Assembly: GCF_023657445.1 (NCBI RefSeq)
Contig: NZ_JAGTWY010000001.1
Coordinates: 1,240,001 to 1,304,000, forward strand
Direction: 5' to 3'
From: Marinobacter sediminum
GTDB taxonomy: Bacteria; Pseudomonadota; Gammaproteobacteria; Pseudomonadales; Oleiphilaceae
Length of the DNA: 64,000 bases
Position 1 is the stretch's first letter. Each line of letters begins with the position of its first letter. Below, piece after piece: positions 38,851 through 46,937 of this stretch. The translations under genes were made by a program, and so were the position numbers. Below the pieces are notes generated by a model that saw only the letters and a list, made by a program, of their open reading frames with translations, was not told where the DNA came from and made no database searches.

Positions 38851-39391
38851 TTCCTACCTCACTTTAAAAACTAGACCAAAAACCGTGACTAATCCATAAG
38901 CTGGCGCCCGCAGCATCGCCACTATGGCAATGCTGATAGCACTCAGGGATTGCCGATAATGCTTATCGCAGGCTTTTGGGGCGAATTTGCCCGATTAGTC
39001 GCTATCTGTTTCTGATTCAGTTAGTTTTCGTAGAGACCACCGTTGTGCAGAGCCAGGTTCGCAATTCTCTGCGGGGAAGTAATGCCTCAAAGGCCTCGGG
39101 TAATCTGAAACTCTTTAAGGCTCCGTACCTTCATGAGCGAGTCATTTTGATCCGAGCTGAAAAAACGTGTTATAGCTCAAGGCAATGCCTGACTCACCAT
39201 ATGTTTGCAAAGGAGAAGGTACCCTGGGAAGTAAACGAAAGGCACATGCAGGCTGTGACCAGATTTACGCCTCTGATGCATGTCTCTGCGCACTGGATGA
39301 AGGCATCCTCGAATGCTCCTAACAAAGCCCCTGATTAACTCTTTTAAGTTATTGACCATTTTCCAAAAATTGACACTGGCGAGTAGACTTT
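38851..39391. other. Intergenic region without gene
   Basis: About 540 bases between cytochrome c and mqo. I see no convincing coding frame. It holds an imperfect hairpin GCATCGCCA/TGGCAATGC at 38913-38933 and a shorter CGATAA/TTATCG hairpin at about 38953-38968. A TTGACA at 39369-39374 lies too close to the mqo start to be its -35 element. Confidence 0.5.
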
Positions 39392-40855
39392 ATGAACGTA
39401 ATTATCATCGGCGCGGGAATTATGGGAACCACTTTTGCCACTTTGGCGAAAGAGTTGGCGCCCGAGTTGGATGTCACCATTCTAGAGAGACTTGATGGTC
39501 CCGGGGCGGGTAACTCATGGGCGTTTAACAATGCGGGTACAGGACACGAAGCGAACTGTGAACTGAACTATACCCCGGTGGATGAAGAGGTCATTTCGGT
39601 TGAAAAGGCCCTGAAGATCCACGCCCAGTTCAATATTGCCAAGCAGTTCTGGGCTTATCTGGTCGGGAAGGGTGCTATCAAAGACCCGCAAACGTTTATT
39701 AATCAAACCAAGCACTGCACCATTGTTTCCGAATCTTCAATCGAAGAACTCAAATTGCGATTCAAGGAAATGTCCGCTCATCATTTCTTTGAGCACATGC
39801 GTTACTCAGAAGATTTCGACGAAATAAAAAGCTGGATTCCCTACACCATGGAGGAACGCCCTCGCCATGAAAAAATGGCGGCTACCGTCATTGAGACGGG
39901 CACGGACGTCAATTTTGGTGCCCTGACAGAGCAAATGGCGGCCTATGCCGTGAATGACCTTGGCGTTAAAATTCAATACGGCACCCATGTTAAGCGTGTG
40001 CATCGTAGCCCAGCCGGAAGCTGGCTTATAGAAACTGACAGGCAAGGGGAATCGGTTCAGTATAGGGCAGATGTGCTTTTTGTAGGCGCAGGTGGGGGAG
40101 CCTTCCCAATCCTGAAAAAGAGCCACTTGCCATTCCGTGGCCGTTACACCGGCTTTCCCGTGGGCGGTCGGTTTTTACAGGCGCCGATCAGCGCGGAGCA
40201 GGCCGATCATTACCGGGCCAAAACTTATGGTAAAGCCAAGGTTGGCGCACCTCCCATGTCCGTGCCACACCTGGATTTGCGGATAGCGGATGGTAAGCAC
40301 TACTTGTTGTTTGGTCCTTTCGCATCATTCAAGCCGGTTCTTGAGAAAGGACGTGGATTTTTTGATTATCTTGGCTCAATGCGCCTGCATGATATCCCTG
40401 GCTTGCTGAACGTCGCCCTGGAGCATTTCCCCCTGGTCAAATACCTGGTTTCGGAGACCTTCAAGGGCGAAAAGAGCATGTTTGAGGAGCTGGACAGCTT
40501 TGCTCCGGGCATGAGCAAAAAATTCGACTGGAAACCGGTTGAAGCCGGTCAGCGAGTCCAGATCATTAAGGACGGGGACCTGCAAATGGGCACGGAAATT
40601 CTGGTGTCCAAAGACAAAACATACGGAACGTTACTGGGGGCGTCGCCCGGGGCATCGGTTTCGCCTGAAGTCATGTTGCGCTGCCTGGAGGAACTGTTGC
40701 CATCTGTTTGTGCTAAAGAAGGGGCCAGGGAAAAGAAAAAAGAGATTTTTCCAGAAGATGGCCTGGATACATTAGCCGATGATCCTGATCGTTACCGGGA
40801 GATTCGCGATGCCGTCAATAAACAGTTGGGGATAATCCAGCCCAAGGCGCAATGA
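39392..40855 (+). CDS. mqo: Malate:quinone oxidoreductase-family FAD protein
   Basis: A 487-residue protein with an N-terminal dinucleotide motif (VIIIGAGIMGTTFATL) and the Mqo pattern NSWAFNNAGTGHEANCELNYTP, VLFVGAGGGAFPILKK, FPVGGRFLQAP and FGPFASFKPVLEKG. The C-terminus has GTLLGASPGASVSPEVMLRCLEELLP. Mqo oxidises malate to oxaloacetate at the inner face of the membrane and reduces quinone. It lies 37 bp before an isocitrate-dehydrogenase-like gene, so the two form a likely TCA-cycle operon. Confidence 0.93.
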   Translation: MNVIIIGAGIMGTTFATLAKELAPELDVTILERLDGPGAGNSWAFNNAGTGHEANCELNYTPVDEEVISVEKALKIHAQFNIAKQFWAYLVGKGAIKDPQTFINQTKHCTIVSESSIEELKLRFKEMSAHHFFEHMRYSEDFDEIKSWIPYTMEERPRHEKMAATVIETGTDVNFGALTEQMAAYAVNDLGVKIQYGTHVKRVHRSPAGSWLIETDRQGESVQYRADVLFVGAGGGAFPILKKSHLPFRGRYTGFPVGGRFLQAPISAEQADHYRAKTYGKAKVGAPPMSVPHLDLRIADGKHYLLFGPFASFKPVLEKGRGFFDYLGSMRLHDIPGLLNVALEHFPLVKYLVSETFKGEKSMFEELDSFAPGMSKKFDWKPVEAGQRVQIIKDGDLQMGTEILVSKDKTYGTLLGASPGASVSPEVMLRCLEELLPSVCAKEGAREKKKEIFPEDGLDTLADDPDRYREIRDAVNKQLGIIQPKAQ

Positions 40856-40892
40856 GATCGAACTACACAGCCAATATCGCCGGGAGAAACCT

Positions 40893-42629
40893 ATGAATAG
40901 CAAAATCAATGTAACTTCGCCTCTGGTCATCCTCCACGGCGACGAAATGGCCCAGGTTGCTTTTGACCACATTCTCGAGAAATTCGTGACTGCGCGTCTC
41001 GATATCCAACTCGAGGAAATCGACCTGTCCGCGGAACATCGCCTGCTGACCAATGGCCAGGCGGTGATTGATGCCATCGACTCCCTCCAGCGCCATGGCG
41101 TGGGGGTAAAAAACGCAGGCATGACCGTCAACCGCCAACAACTGGAGGAACTGCTTCGCAAACACCCCGATGTGGACTCCGACAACCTGCACCCGCTGGC
41201 CACCAAATCTCCGAACGGCGCCATCCGCAAGGGCATCAGCGGCAACATCACCCGTGAGGACATCCAGTTCCGCAACCTCAAGATCAGACGGCCCGACTGG
41301 ATCGGTCGCGACATTGAAGTGGACACCATGGAATTCGGCGGGATCAAAGAAAGCTTCAACCAGCTTTCGTCGGCCACCGGTGTGGTAAAGCTGATGTTTG
41401 TGGGCAGCAGCGGCGACCCGGTGGAATTGCACCGACGCGAGGTCCGCAAGGGAGACCCCTGGCTGCTGGCCACCAATGATGTAGAGAGCGTCAAAGCCTG
41501 GGCTCACCGCTTCTTCCAGCGTGCCATTGACGAGAAACGTGACGTCTATCTGGGCCTGAAAGACACCGTTATCCCCGGATACGATGGTGCCATGCGAACG
41601 ATAATCGAGGACATCTACCACAGCGATTACCGCAAGCAGATCGAGGACCTGGGGCTTGGTTACCACTACGAGCTCATCGACGCCCAGGCCGCGCGCATCG
41701 TCTCCAACCCGCCAGACCGAGCGCTCTGGGGCGTGCCTGACAACACCACGGGGCGTAAGCTGTTCAAACTGGTAAACCAGCTCCGGAAGTTCGGGATTCC
41801 CAGCCGCGCTGCCCATGTCTCCATTTCCCGCATGAGCGCCGGTGGTGGCGATCAGTACGGCAGCTTCAACATGTCGGCGCAGGAAGACGGCATTCTCAAG
41901 GTAATCGTAGACGGCGAAGAGAAGCACGCCCGCCGCGTCGGGAAAGGCGACCCGATGCTGCTTATGTCCAATGACCGTGAAGCCATCAAGGACTGGGTGG
42001 CCCAGGTGTTCCGCGACGCCTCCCGCAAGGACAAGGAGGTCTACTTTGGCCTCAAACGCGAGTACATGGAATACGACGAAGTTTTCAGCAACGTTATCAC
42101 TGAAGTACGCCGGGACCTGGCGCGGGAGCACACGCCACCGCCATCCTTCATGATTATGCGGCCCTCCAGCCAGCTCAAGAAGATGATTACCGATCCTCCG
42201 AGAAACGCGCTCTATCCCTCCCAGAACCTGGACGGCGACATCTTCTCGGACATCTCCGCTGCCCTTGGTGGCAGCCTCGCAACGGCCAGCTCCATCATAG
42301 AGAGCAAGGACGGCACCATGCTCTTCGAGGCGCCCCACGGCACTGCCCACGACCTCTACCTGAAATACCTGGAGAGCGACGGCCGGGAAGCCCATTTTAA
42401 CCCATCCGCCCTTATCTTCGCCCTCGCCAACGCCCTGGAAACCCTGGGCGAGCGCGATGACAACCCGCCCCTGGTCGAATACGCCTCTAACCTCAAGGCA
42501 GCGCTGACCGATACCGTCGACAGCGGGATTGTCACTGCGGACCTCAAGGGCAAGACTGTTGACCCGGATTCGGAGCAGGTTGTGGACATGACAGGTTTTC
42601 TGGGCGCTGTAGAAAACGCACTCAAGTGA
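40893..42629 (+). CDS. Isocitrate dehydrogenase-like protein with internal duplication
   Basis: A 578-residue member of the isocitrate/isopropylmalate dehydrogenase superfamily, longer than the usual 410-430 of the closest (eukaryote-type NADP) form. N-terminal LVILHGDEMA and KSPNGAIRKG (phosphate-binding Ser), and C-terminal NLDGDIFSDISAALGG (metal Asp) and MLFEAPHGTAHDL (cofactor) are intact. Between them residues about 147-274 are repeated as about 316-436: KGDPWLLATND against KGDPMLLMSND, DVYLGLK against EVYFGLK, SNPP against TDPP. The catalytic Lys expected in the ILKKYDG stretch is Pro (DTVIPGYDG). GGGAG precedes the ATG. Enzyme activity is likely but not certain. Confidence 0.82.
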   Translation: MNSKINVTSPLVILHGDEMAQVAFDHILEKFVTARLDIQLEEIDLSAEHRLLTNGQAVIDAIDSLQRHGVGVKNAGMTVNRQQLEELLRKHPDVDSDNLHPLATKSPNGAIRKGISGNITREDIQFRNLKIRRPDWIGRDIEVDTMEFGGIKESFNQLSSATGVVKLMFVGSSGDPVELHRREVRKGDPWLLATNDVESVKAWAHRFFQRAIDEKRDVYLGLKDTVIPGYDGAMRTIIEDIYHSDYRKQIEDLGLGYHYELIDAQAARIVSNPPDRALWGVPDNTTGRKLFKLVNQLRKFGIPSRAAHVSISRMSAGGGDQYGSFNMSAQEDGILKVIVDGEEKHARRVGKGDPMLLMSNDREAIKDWVAQVFRDASRKDKEVYFGLKREYMEYDEVFSNVITEVRRDLAREHTPPPSFMIMRPSSQLKKMITDPPRNALYPSQNLDGDIFSDISAALGGSLATASSIIESKDGTMLFEAPHGTAHDLYLKYLESDGREAHFNPSALIFALANALETLGERDDNPPLVEYASNLKAALTDTVDSGIVTADLKGKTVDPDSEQVVDMTGFLGAVENALK

Positions 42630-42682
42630 TGGCCAGCTGATGATAAGTGAGGCATGAGCGATTCGCGGCTCAGAGGGTGGTT

Positions 42683-43269
42683 ATGATGGAAATCTCAAAT
42701 CCTGTGGATGTCCTCAGACGCCCGCTAAGGCTCCCGTGCGGAGCCATTCTGAAGAATAGACTTGCCAAGTCAGCAATGTCTGATTCGCTGGGAAACGGGG
42801 AGGGTGATCCTACCGACGCACAGATCCGACTTTATGAACGATGGGCTGAAGGCGGTGTCGCGATATCGTTCATCGGTGAAGTGCAGGGCCTTATTTCCTG
42901 GACTTTGCTCAACGCGCAAAGAAGGTAACGGATATTCCGCTCATGGTGACCGGAGGCTTCAAAAAGCGTGAGCAAGCAATAGATGCTGTAGAAAGCGGCA
43001 GCGCCGATTTGGTGGGTTTAGCTTGAGCCTTGGTTATTAACCCGGGGCTTGCCAACGTCTGGTTGACCGATGATGGCGGCGACGTCGAGTTTCCCAGATT
43101 CAAATCTCCGCCACCGGGTGGAGTAACGGCCTGGTACACCATGCGACTGACAGAGCTGGGTGAGGATCGGGAAAACGGATCGACGCTCGATTTGTCGACA
43201 GCCATCCGTCTATACGAAGAGAGGGATGCGCAACATTGCGTAAAATGGAGAGGAAAGTACGGACTCTGA
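42683..43269 (+). pseudogene. Remnant of NADH:flavin oxidoreductase (Old Yellow Enzyme family)
   Basis: The first 70 codons read as an OYE N-terminus (VDVLRRPLRLPCGAILKNRL, AKSAMSDSLGN, YERWAEGGVAISFIGEVQ). At about 42889 the frame shifts and the sequence jumps to the C-terminal part: PYFLDFAQRAKKVTDIPLMV, TGGFKKREQA, SGSADLVGLA, then an in-frame TGA at 43024-43026 and ALVINPGLANVWL to the end. The middle of the TIM barrel (roughly 200 residues) is deleted. It ends 17 bp before the dif site. Confidence 0.85.
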
Positions 43270-43286
43270 ACCTGGCGCAATATCGT

Positions 43287-43314
43287 ATTTAACATAATAT
43301 ACATTATGCGCAGT
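43287..43314. other. dif: dif site (XerCD chromosome dimer resolution site)
   Basis: On the plus strand the site reads as XerD arm ATTTAACATAA (43287-43297), centre TATACA (43298-43303), then XerC arm TTATGCGCAGT (43304-43314). From memory this equals the E. coli dif reverse complement except for the last two bases and fits the gammaproteobacterial consensus. It places the replication terminus in this window. XerC and XerD, with FtsK, resolve chromosome dimers here. It lies between the OYE remnant and the first repeat cluster. Confidence 0.92.
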
Positions 43315-43350
43315 ACGGTATGCTTTTAAATAACATTATTGCGGATTTTT

Positions 43351-43416
43351 GGACGACCACAGAAAGTGCTAAAGAATAGCCACAGAAAGTACTAAATTTT
43401 CACAGGAAGTACTAAA
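43351..43416. repeat. Repeat cluster 1: three tandem copies
   Basis: Three copies in minus orientation: CCACAGAAAGTGCTAAA at 43357-43373 (preceded by GGACGA), CCACAGAAAGTACTAAA at 43380-43396, and CACAGGAAGTACTAAA at 43401-43416. Spacing is 23 and 21 bases, about two helix turns, like iterons. The same element occurs in clusters at 50884-51122 and 55082-55378. Confidence 0.85.
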
Positions 43417-43952
43417 TTCGTCGCCCACCTTTCTATATTCATGATTCTGAACACTTTTCGGTTTTTTCTCGAATAGCGCCTTTCGGGCAATCAGTGCCTT
43501 GGGTTTTGGCGGTTAATTTTGATTGTGGAATGGCGTCAGCTCTGACCGAACTCCGTAATTCTAGATAATGCCCTGGGTTCGAAAGGTATTGGCCGATGCC
43601 GGAAAAAACATCCCCTATACCTCTCGAGAAGTATCATGCGAATCGGAGCACGGGTTTTTGTTATGGCAGCCTCGGAACCGCTCTGTGACATGAGAGTAAA
43701 CGTGGAACGGTGTTATCGATAATCCGGTTGAGACGATCCGCTCCTGGTTACTGAAAACCGTACTCGCCAGCTCTGGAAGAAATGGACGTTACAAGGCGCA
43801 ACCAATGGTCCGGTTGGGATGATTGGGTCTGCTTGGGTGTCCTGAGCATAATAGTTCTCTACTAAACTTCAGAAATCTCTTAAAATCAAATTATTACGGT
43901 TTTTATTTTCACCCTCTCCTCGCATCCGAGCGGCTTACCAGGAGCTTATCCG
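43417..43952. other. Intergenic region, degraded sequence
   Basis: About 540 bases without a supported gene. Frames are short and interrupted, and nothing in them resembles a known protein. It follows the dif-proximal repeats and precedes a broken recombinase gene, so decayed mobile DNA is the likeliest content. Confidence 0.5.
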
Positions 43953-44178
43953 ATGAGCAAAACCGGCCAGGCACGCGTGCTTACGCCCGAACAGTTCGCC
44001 CATCTCTTAGGTGTTATCCAGAAGCAATCCCTACCCGGAAAAGAACACGGCGCTGGTTCAGATCAGCTTCAAGCTTGGACTGCGAGTCCAGGAGATCGCG
44101 CTTCTTCAGATCAAGGACGTCGCAACTACCCAGAAATCCCACTGGTTTGCTTACCTGATTTCAGCCCACTTGTCATGA
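43953..44178 (+). pseudogene. Tyrosine recombinase (site-specific integrase) remnant
   Basis: The ATG at 43953 begins MSKTGQARVLTPEQFAHLLG, an N-terminus recalled from short XerC-like integrases. After about 25 codons the frame shifts and the next frame continues with EKNTALVQISFKLGLRVQEI and ALLQIKDV, where LGLR carries the first catalytic Arg of tyrosine recombinases. It stops soon after, so the catalytic His-x-x-Arg and Tyr are missing. A decayed integrase next to dif and an attC array; it is not an integron integrase as far as the short stretch shows. Confidence 0.75.
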
Positions 44179-44281
44179 GTCTTGTTGATAGCGCCGGCCC
44201 CATAGCTGCACTGCCCCACCAAACGTAGTTTTCAGTTCAATTGAAGTTCAGTGTGGTCGCAAAGCGAACATTCGGTTTTGG

Positions 44282-44342
44282 TGATAGCGCCTGCATAAGC
44301 GACGGCCTGACAAGGCCGTCCGAGTGGCGCGACTTGTTAGAA
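44282..44342 (-). repeat. attC-like site 1
   Basis: Outer boxes TGATAGC (one change from the TAAC form) and GTTAGAA bound a 61-bp imperfect palindrome with core ACGGCCTGACAAGGCCGT. It lies just downstream of the zinc-ribbon cassette gene. Its core is shared, with one mismatch, by the site at 48375-48436 at the other end of the array. Confidence 0.65.
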
Positions 44343-44347
44343 CATTA

Positions 44348-44638
44348 CTACCCATGACGAATCGGGGCCGTGAAATAGGATGAAATAATAAAAACCACAA
44401 GCCCGAGAACTACAGAGACCAGCACTACCTCGACGCTAAATCCGCCGAATAGCTTCCCCAACAGATAGCCAGGGATAGGCGCAACACCAAAAGAAACCCA
44501 CATACTGGCTCCACCCTGCACCGAAATGGTTGATTTGCAGTGAGGACATTCAATTGCCTTATTCTCCGATGGAGTAAGCCTCTGACGAATCAGATTGAAG
44601 AACGGCAGGGTCTCAGAGCAATAGGGACAGGTTTTGAT
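44348..44638 (-). CDS. Zinc-ribbon membrane protein in an integron cassette (non-canonical start)
   Basis: A 96-codon frame that has no ATG, GTG or TTG at its start: an upstream TGA is followed by GAGGT and then ATC AAA ACC, so ATC is the likely initiator. The protein has a two-CxxC zinc ribbon (TCPYCSETLPFF and IECPHCKSTI), then hydrophobic segments WVSFGVAPIPGYLLGKLFGG and VEVVLVSVVLGLVVFIISSY. The frame fills the space between two attC-like sites, as a cassette gene should. No family name can be given; function unknown. Confidence 0.72.
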   Translation of the reverse strand: MKTCPYCSETLPFFNLIRQRLTPSENKAIECPHCKSTISVQGGASMWVSFGVAPIPGYLLGKLFGGFSVEVVLVSVVLGLVVFIISSYFTAPIRHG

Positions 44639-44652
44639 ACTGCTACCTCAGG

Positions 44653-44730
44653 TTCTAACGCCCGGCTCACGCGCTGGCTTGGAGCCGCGAAGCGTCGGAG
44701 ACTCAGCCGCCGTGCATCCGTGTGTTAGCG
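44653..44730 (-). repeat. attC-like site 2
   Basis: Boxes TTCTAAC (44653-44659) and GTTAGCG (44724-44730) bound a 78-bp GC-rich imperfect palindrome (CCCGGCTCACGC near one end, GCCGTGCATCCG near the other). It starts one base after the VOC-gene stop, as expected for a cassette recombination site read on the minus strand. Confidence 0.8.
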
Positions 44731-44731
44731 A

Positions 44732-45121
44732 TCAAGGCACCCATATAAATTCCATACGAATGCCGCTTGGCTCATAAACCATGAAATGCTTCGCAGGTCC
44801 TTGACGTAGTTGCTCCGGGACAAACTCCACTGTTACCCCAGGATGATTGGAGACGTTTTCAAAAACATTCTCAAGGTCTTGTTCGCTTTCGACTTTGATC
44901 GCGACATGATGGAGACCGACCTGATGCTTTCTGTCGAAGGGAGAATTATCTGACATTGTTTGCCATAACGTAAAAAATGCCTCGCCGTTGGAAACGAATT
45001 TGGCCGGATATTCCGGGACTTCCCGAACAAGAGACCAGCCTAAACAATCAACAAAGAAATCAGTTGTCGCTTCAAGATCGGAAACGGCAAGGCCAAGATG
45101 ATGAATGCCAAGTGTCGCCAT
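44732..45121 (-). CDS. VOC family (glyoxalase/dioxygenase-like) protein
   Basis: A 129-residue vicinal-oxygen-chelate protein: GIHHLGLAVSDLEATTDFFVD, GLHHVAIKVESEQDLENVF and HFMVYEPSGIRMEFIWVP give the two beta-alpha-beta-beta-beta modules with metal ligands His7, His (GLHH) and Glu near the end. The substrate is unknown. Its ATG overlaps the stop of the tautomerase gene (TAATG), so both ride in one cassette. Confidence 0.88.
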   Translation of the reverse strand: MATLGIHHLGLAVSDLEATTDFFVDCLGWSLVREVPEYPAKFVSNGEAFFTLWQTMSDNSPFDRKHQVGLHHVAIKVESEQDLENVFENVSNHPGVTVEFVPEQLRQGPAKHFMVYEPSGIRMEFIWVP

Positions 45122-45324
45122 TAAATTCCCTTCCTCCTGCGATGAGTAACCTGCTCGCCAGCAATTCCCCAGTTATCGGTTTCCACCTCGTCAATCACTA
45201 CCACCGTGGTGGCCGGGTTTTTGTTCAACACCTTCTCAAGTAATTCAGTAACCCCGGAAATAAGCTCTCCCTTCTGCTCAGCGGTTGCCCCTTCCTTTGT
45301 AATCTTAATATTGACGTATGGCAT
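45121..45324 (-). CDS. 4-oxalocrotonate tautomerase-like protein
   Basis: A 67-residue protein, MPYVNIKITKEGATAEQKGE, with the N-terminal Pro (catalytic after Met removal) and the AEQKGELISGVTELLEKVL helix of the 4-OT family, then VVVIDEVETDNWGIAGEQV. It tautomerises enol/keto compounds. It leads a two-gene cassette with the VOC protein, which could form a small detoxification or aromatic pathway step. Confidence 0.9.
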   Translation of the reverse strand: MPYVNIKITKEGATAEQKGELISGVTELLEKVLNKNPATTVVVIDEVETDNWGIAGEQVTHRRRKGI

Positions 45325-45344
45325 AAATGTCTTCCTTTAGATAT

Positions 45345-45428
45345 GGCTAACACCTGCAGCACGCGCGCCCTTGGAATGGAGCCGAAGGCGCAATGTAAAG
45401 GGCGTCGCCGTGCCTGCACCGGTTATGC
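45345..45428 (-). repeat. attC-like site 3
   Basis: Boxes GGCTAAC (45345-45351) and GTTATGC (45422-45428) bound an 84-bp palindromic region (CACCTGCAGCACGC against GCCGTGCCTGCACC). The GST stop codon lies inside the GTTATGC box, typical of cassettes. Confidence 0.8.
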
Positions 45429-46076
45429 TTCAAGCTCACAATCGGCCAGAAATTCTTTCTCAGCAATGCCCTCAGCCACCCATTCTTTTAGTGAGCTCAG
45501 AGATAATATTGTATTCATATAATCATTTTCCGTATCCCCGACCGGAATACCGTAACTATTGAAGCGAAGAACAATTGGCGCATACATAGCATCGGCAATA
45601 CTGAAATCACCGAATAGGAATGGGCCACTCTCTGGATGCTTTTCACGGCAGATGCGCCATATTTCACATACTCGGTCTATATCGGACTTAAGAGACTCCG
45701 AAATGTTTTTGAATACCATTTTTTTTCGGCAATTCATGGGTAGCGAGTTTCTGATGGCAAAAAACCCCGAATGCATCTCATTGCTTATGCTACGGGCGTA
45801 AGCTTTGTCCTTAAGCTGCAATGGCCAGTAATTTTTTTCTGGATAGAGATCAACCACAAACTCGCATATTGCGAGAGAGTCCCAAACCGTAACACTCTCG
45901 TGACAGAAGGCAGGCACCTTCCCAGATGGTGAGTATTGCAGCAACTCCTCTTTGCTTCCTTCTGCGTAGAGAGGGATCTTTACCTCAGAAAAAGGAATGT
46001 CGAGCTCTCTTAACAGTAACCAAGGTCTTAAAGACCATGACGAATAGTTTTTATTACCGATTATGAGTTGATTCAA
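45423..46076 (-). CDS. Glutathione S-transferase family protein
   Basis: A GST with thioredoxin-like N-terminus: LIIGNKNYSSWSLRPWLLLREL, then SPSGKVPAFCHESVTVWDSLAICEFV (the SxA glutathione motif) and an all-helical C-terminal part. The open frame extends to 46133, but those starts fall inside the neighbouring attC site; the TTG at 46076 (LNQLIIGNKNYSSW) matches where family members begin and gives 217 residues. It conjugates or binds glutathione in the cytoplasm. Confidence 0.88.
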   Translation of the reverse strand: MNQLIIGNKNYSSWSLRPWLLLRELDIPFSEVKIPLYAEGSKEELLQYSPSGKVPAFCHESVTVWDSLAICEFVVDLYPEKNYWPLQLKDKAYARSISNEMHSGFFAIRNSLPMNCRKKMVFKNISESLKSDIDRVCEIWRICREKHPESGPFLFGDFSIADAMYAPIVLRFNSYGIPVGDTENDYMNTILSLSSLKEWVAEGIAEKEFLADCELEA

Positions 46077-46094
46077 GGGTATATACTCTGATGG

Positions 46095-46146
46095 GTATAA
46101 CGCCCGCATCAGCTTTCCGAAGTCAGGCTGCATGCGTTTGTTATGT
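46095..46146 (-). repeat. attC-like site 4
   Basis: Boxes GTATAAC (46095-46101) and GTTATGT (46140-46146) bound a short 52-bp site (CGCCCGCATCAGC against GCTGCATGCG). It lies between the GST start and the next cassette gene. Confidence 0.72.
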
Positions 46147-46203
46147 GATTTATATGTTTTTTTGACTTATCACTAATATTCTTTTGGTATAAAAATCTCA
46201 TGA

Positions 46204-46428
46204 TTAAGGTCGTTTATGTTTTTCTAAGATGATTTTTTTATTCAGTATTCGTACCTCACCTACCATCAGTAAACGCATATCTTCCACGATGTGATAACCT
46301 AATGCCTGATCGTCGATGTCGTCACCTTCGATATCGAGTCTGAATCCCTGTCCCTGGATTCCCCCGCCATTCGAAAAATCAATTTCAAAATCAAATACTA
46401 CTCGTTTGTCATCAGTTTCATTTGCCAC
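46204..46428 (-). CDS. Small cassette-encoded hypothetical protein
   Basis: Start at a GTG (46428) with AGAGG six bases upstream, 74 residues; a TTG at 46446 would give 80. The sequence VVFDFEIDFSNGGGIQGQGF then RLDIEGDDIDDQALGYHIVE and a basic C-terminus LNKKIILEKHKRP look like a small beta protein. The QGQGFRLDIEGDDI block resembles small cyclase-like cassette proteins, but I cannot name a family. Cassette bounded by attC-like sites 4 and 5. Confidence 0.65.
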   Translation of the reverse strand: MANETDDKRVVFDFEIDFSNGGGIQGQGFRLDIEGDDIDDQALGYHIVEDMRLLMVGEVRILNKKIILEKHKRP

Positions 46429-46460
46429 GACTAAACCTCTGCTCAAAATTATTTCTAATC

Positions 46461-46504
46461 ACATAACGCTCAAGTCCACCGTCAATTGGAGCACTGTGTT
46501 ATGT
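46461..46504 (-). repeat. attC-like site 5
   Basis: The outer boxes ACATAAC (46461-46467) and GTTATGT (46498-46504) are exact inverted copies, but the site is only 44 bp, shorter than most attC sites. The stop codon of the upstream membrane-protein gene is inside the right box. Confidence 0.65.
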
Positions 46505-46909
46505 GTTGATTAATGCTGCTGCCAATACGAAACATACAGTTGAAATTGAAACACCAATTAGCGGTATTTTGAACCAATATCTTTTAGCTAAAATCAAATA
46601 TGACAGGCCAATAATAACAGGTAAATATGAGAACCAAACAGATTGTTGAATTACATTAAAATCAGATACAGAAAGAGGTATATAAAAACAAGCTACAAGA
46701 ATTGCCCCAAAACTATGACTTGCATTAAAACCAACCCATGCATTCCAAATCGATGTTTCTTTTGTAAGAATTGGTGATGCTCCTTTCATGGCCTCTGTTA
46801 CTGACGAGTCGTACGCATTAAACTTATCGGTGAAAAAGGTATATAGCAAATGAGTTGCTCCGAGAATCCCAAATATTGAGGCTCCTATAATTATTAATGC
46901 TTGCGCCAT
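46499..46909 (-). CDS. Four-helix membrane protein in a cassette
   Basis: Start at MAQALIIIGASIFGILGATH (46909, AGAGAG upstream), 136 residues; the longer GTG reading to 46939 enters an attC site. Four hydrophobic segments: IIIGASIFGILGATHLLYTF, HSFGAILVACFYIPL, VWFSYLPVIIGLSYLILA and IPLIGVSISTVCFVLAAAL. An ASHSFGA histidine sits at the second helix. The function is unknown. Confidence 0.75.
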   Translation of the reverse strand: MAQALIIIGASIFGILGATHLLYTFFTDKFNAYDSSVTEAMKGASPILTKETSIWNAWVGFNASHSFGAILVACFYIPLSVSDFNVIQQSVWFSYLPVIIGLSYLILAKRYWFKIPLIGVSISTVCFVLAAALINT

Positions 46910-46937
46910 TACTCTCTGCCTTGTAAATAGTTGTGAC

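Noticed and set aside
38976..39338. A 120-codon open frame upstream of mqo
   Set aside because: No ribosome site, no protein-like pattern or family; treated as intergenic.
40863..42395. A 510-codon open frame on the minus strand opposite the isocitrate-dehydrogenase-like gene
   Set aside because: It is the antisense shadow of a GC-rich gene; its product has no recognisable family and would have no start signal, while the plus strand carries clear dehydrogenase motifs.
43024..43026. In-frame TGA in the OYE remnant as a selenocysteine codon, given the selenium genes
   Set aside because: The gene also has a large internal deletion and a frameshift, the position is not a redox cysteine in the family, and no SECIS-like hairpin is evident after it.
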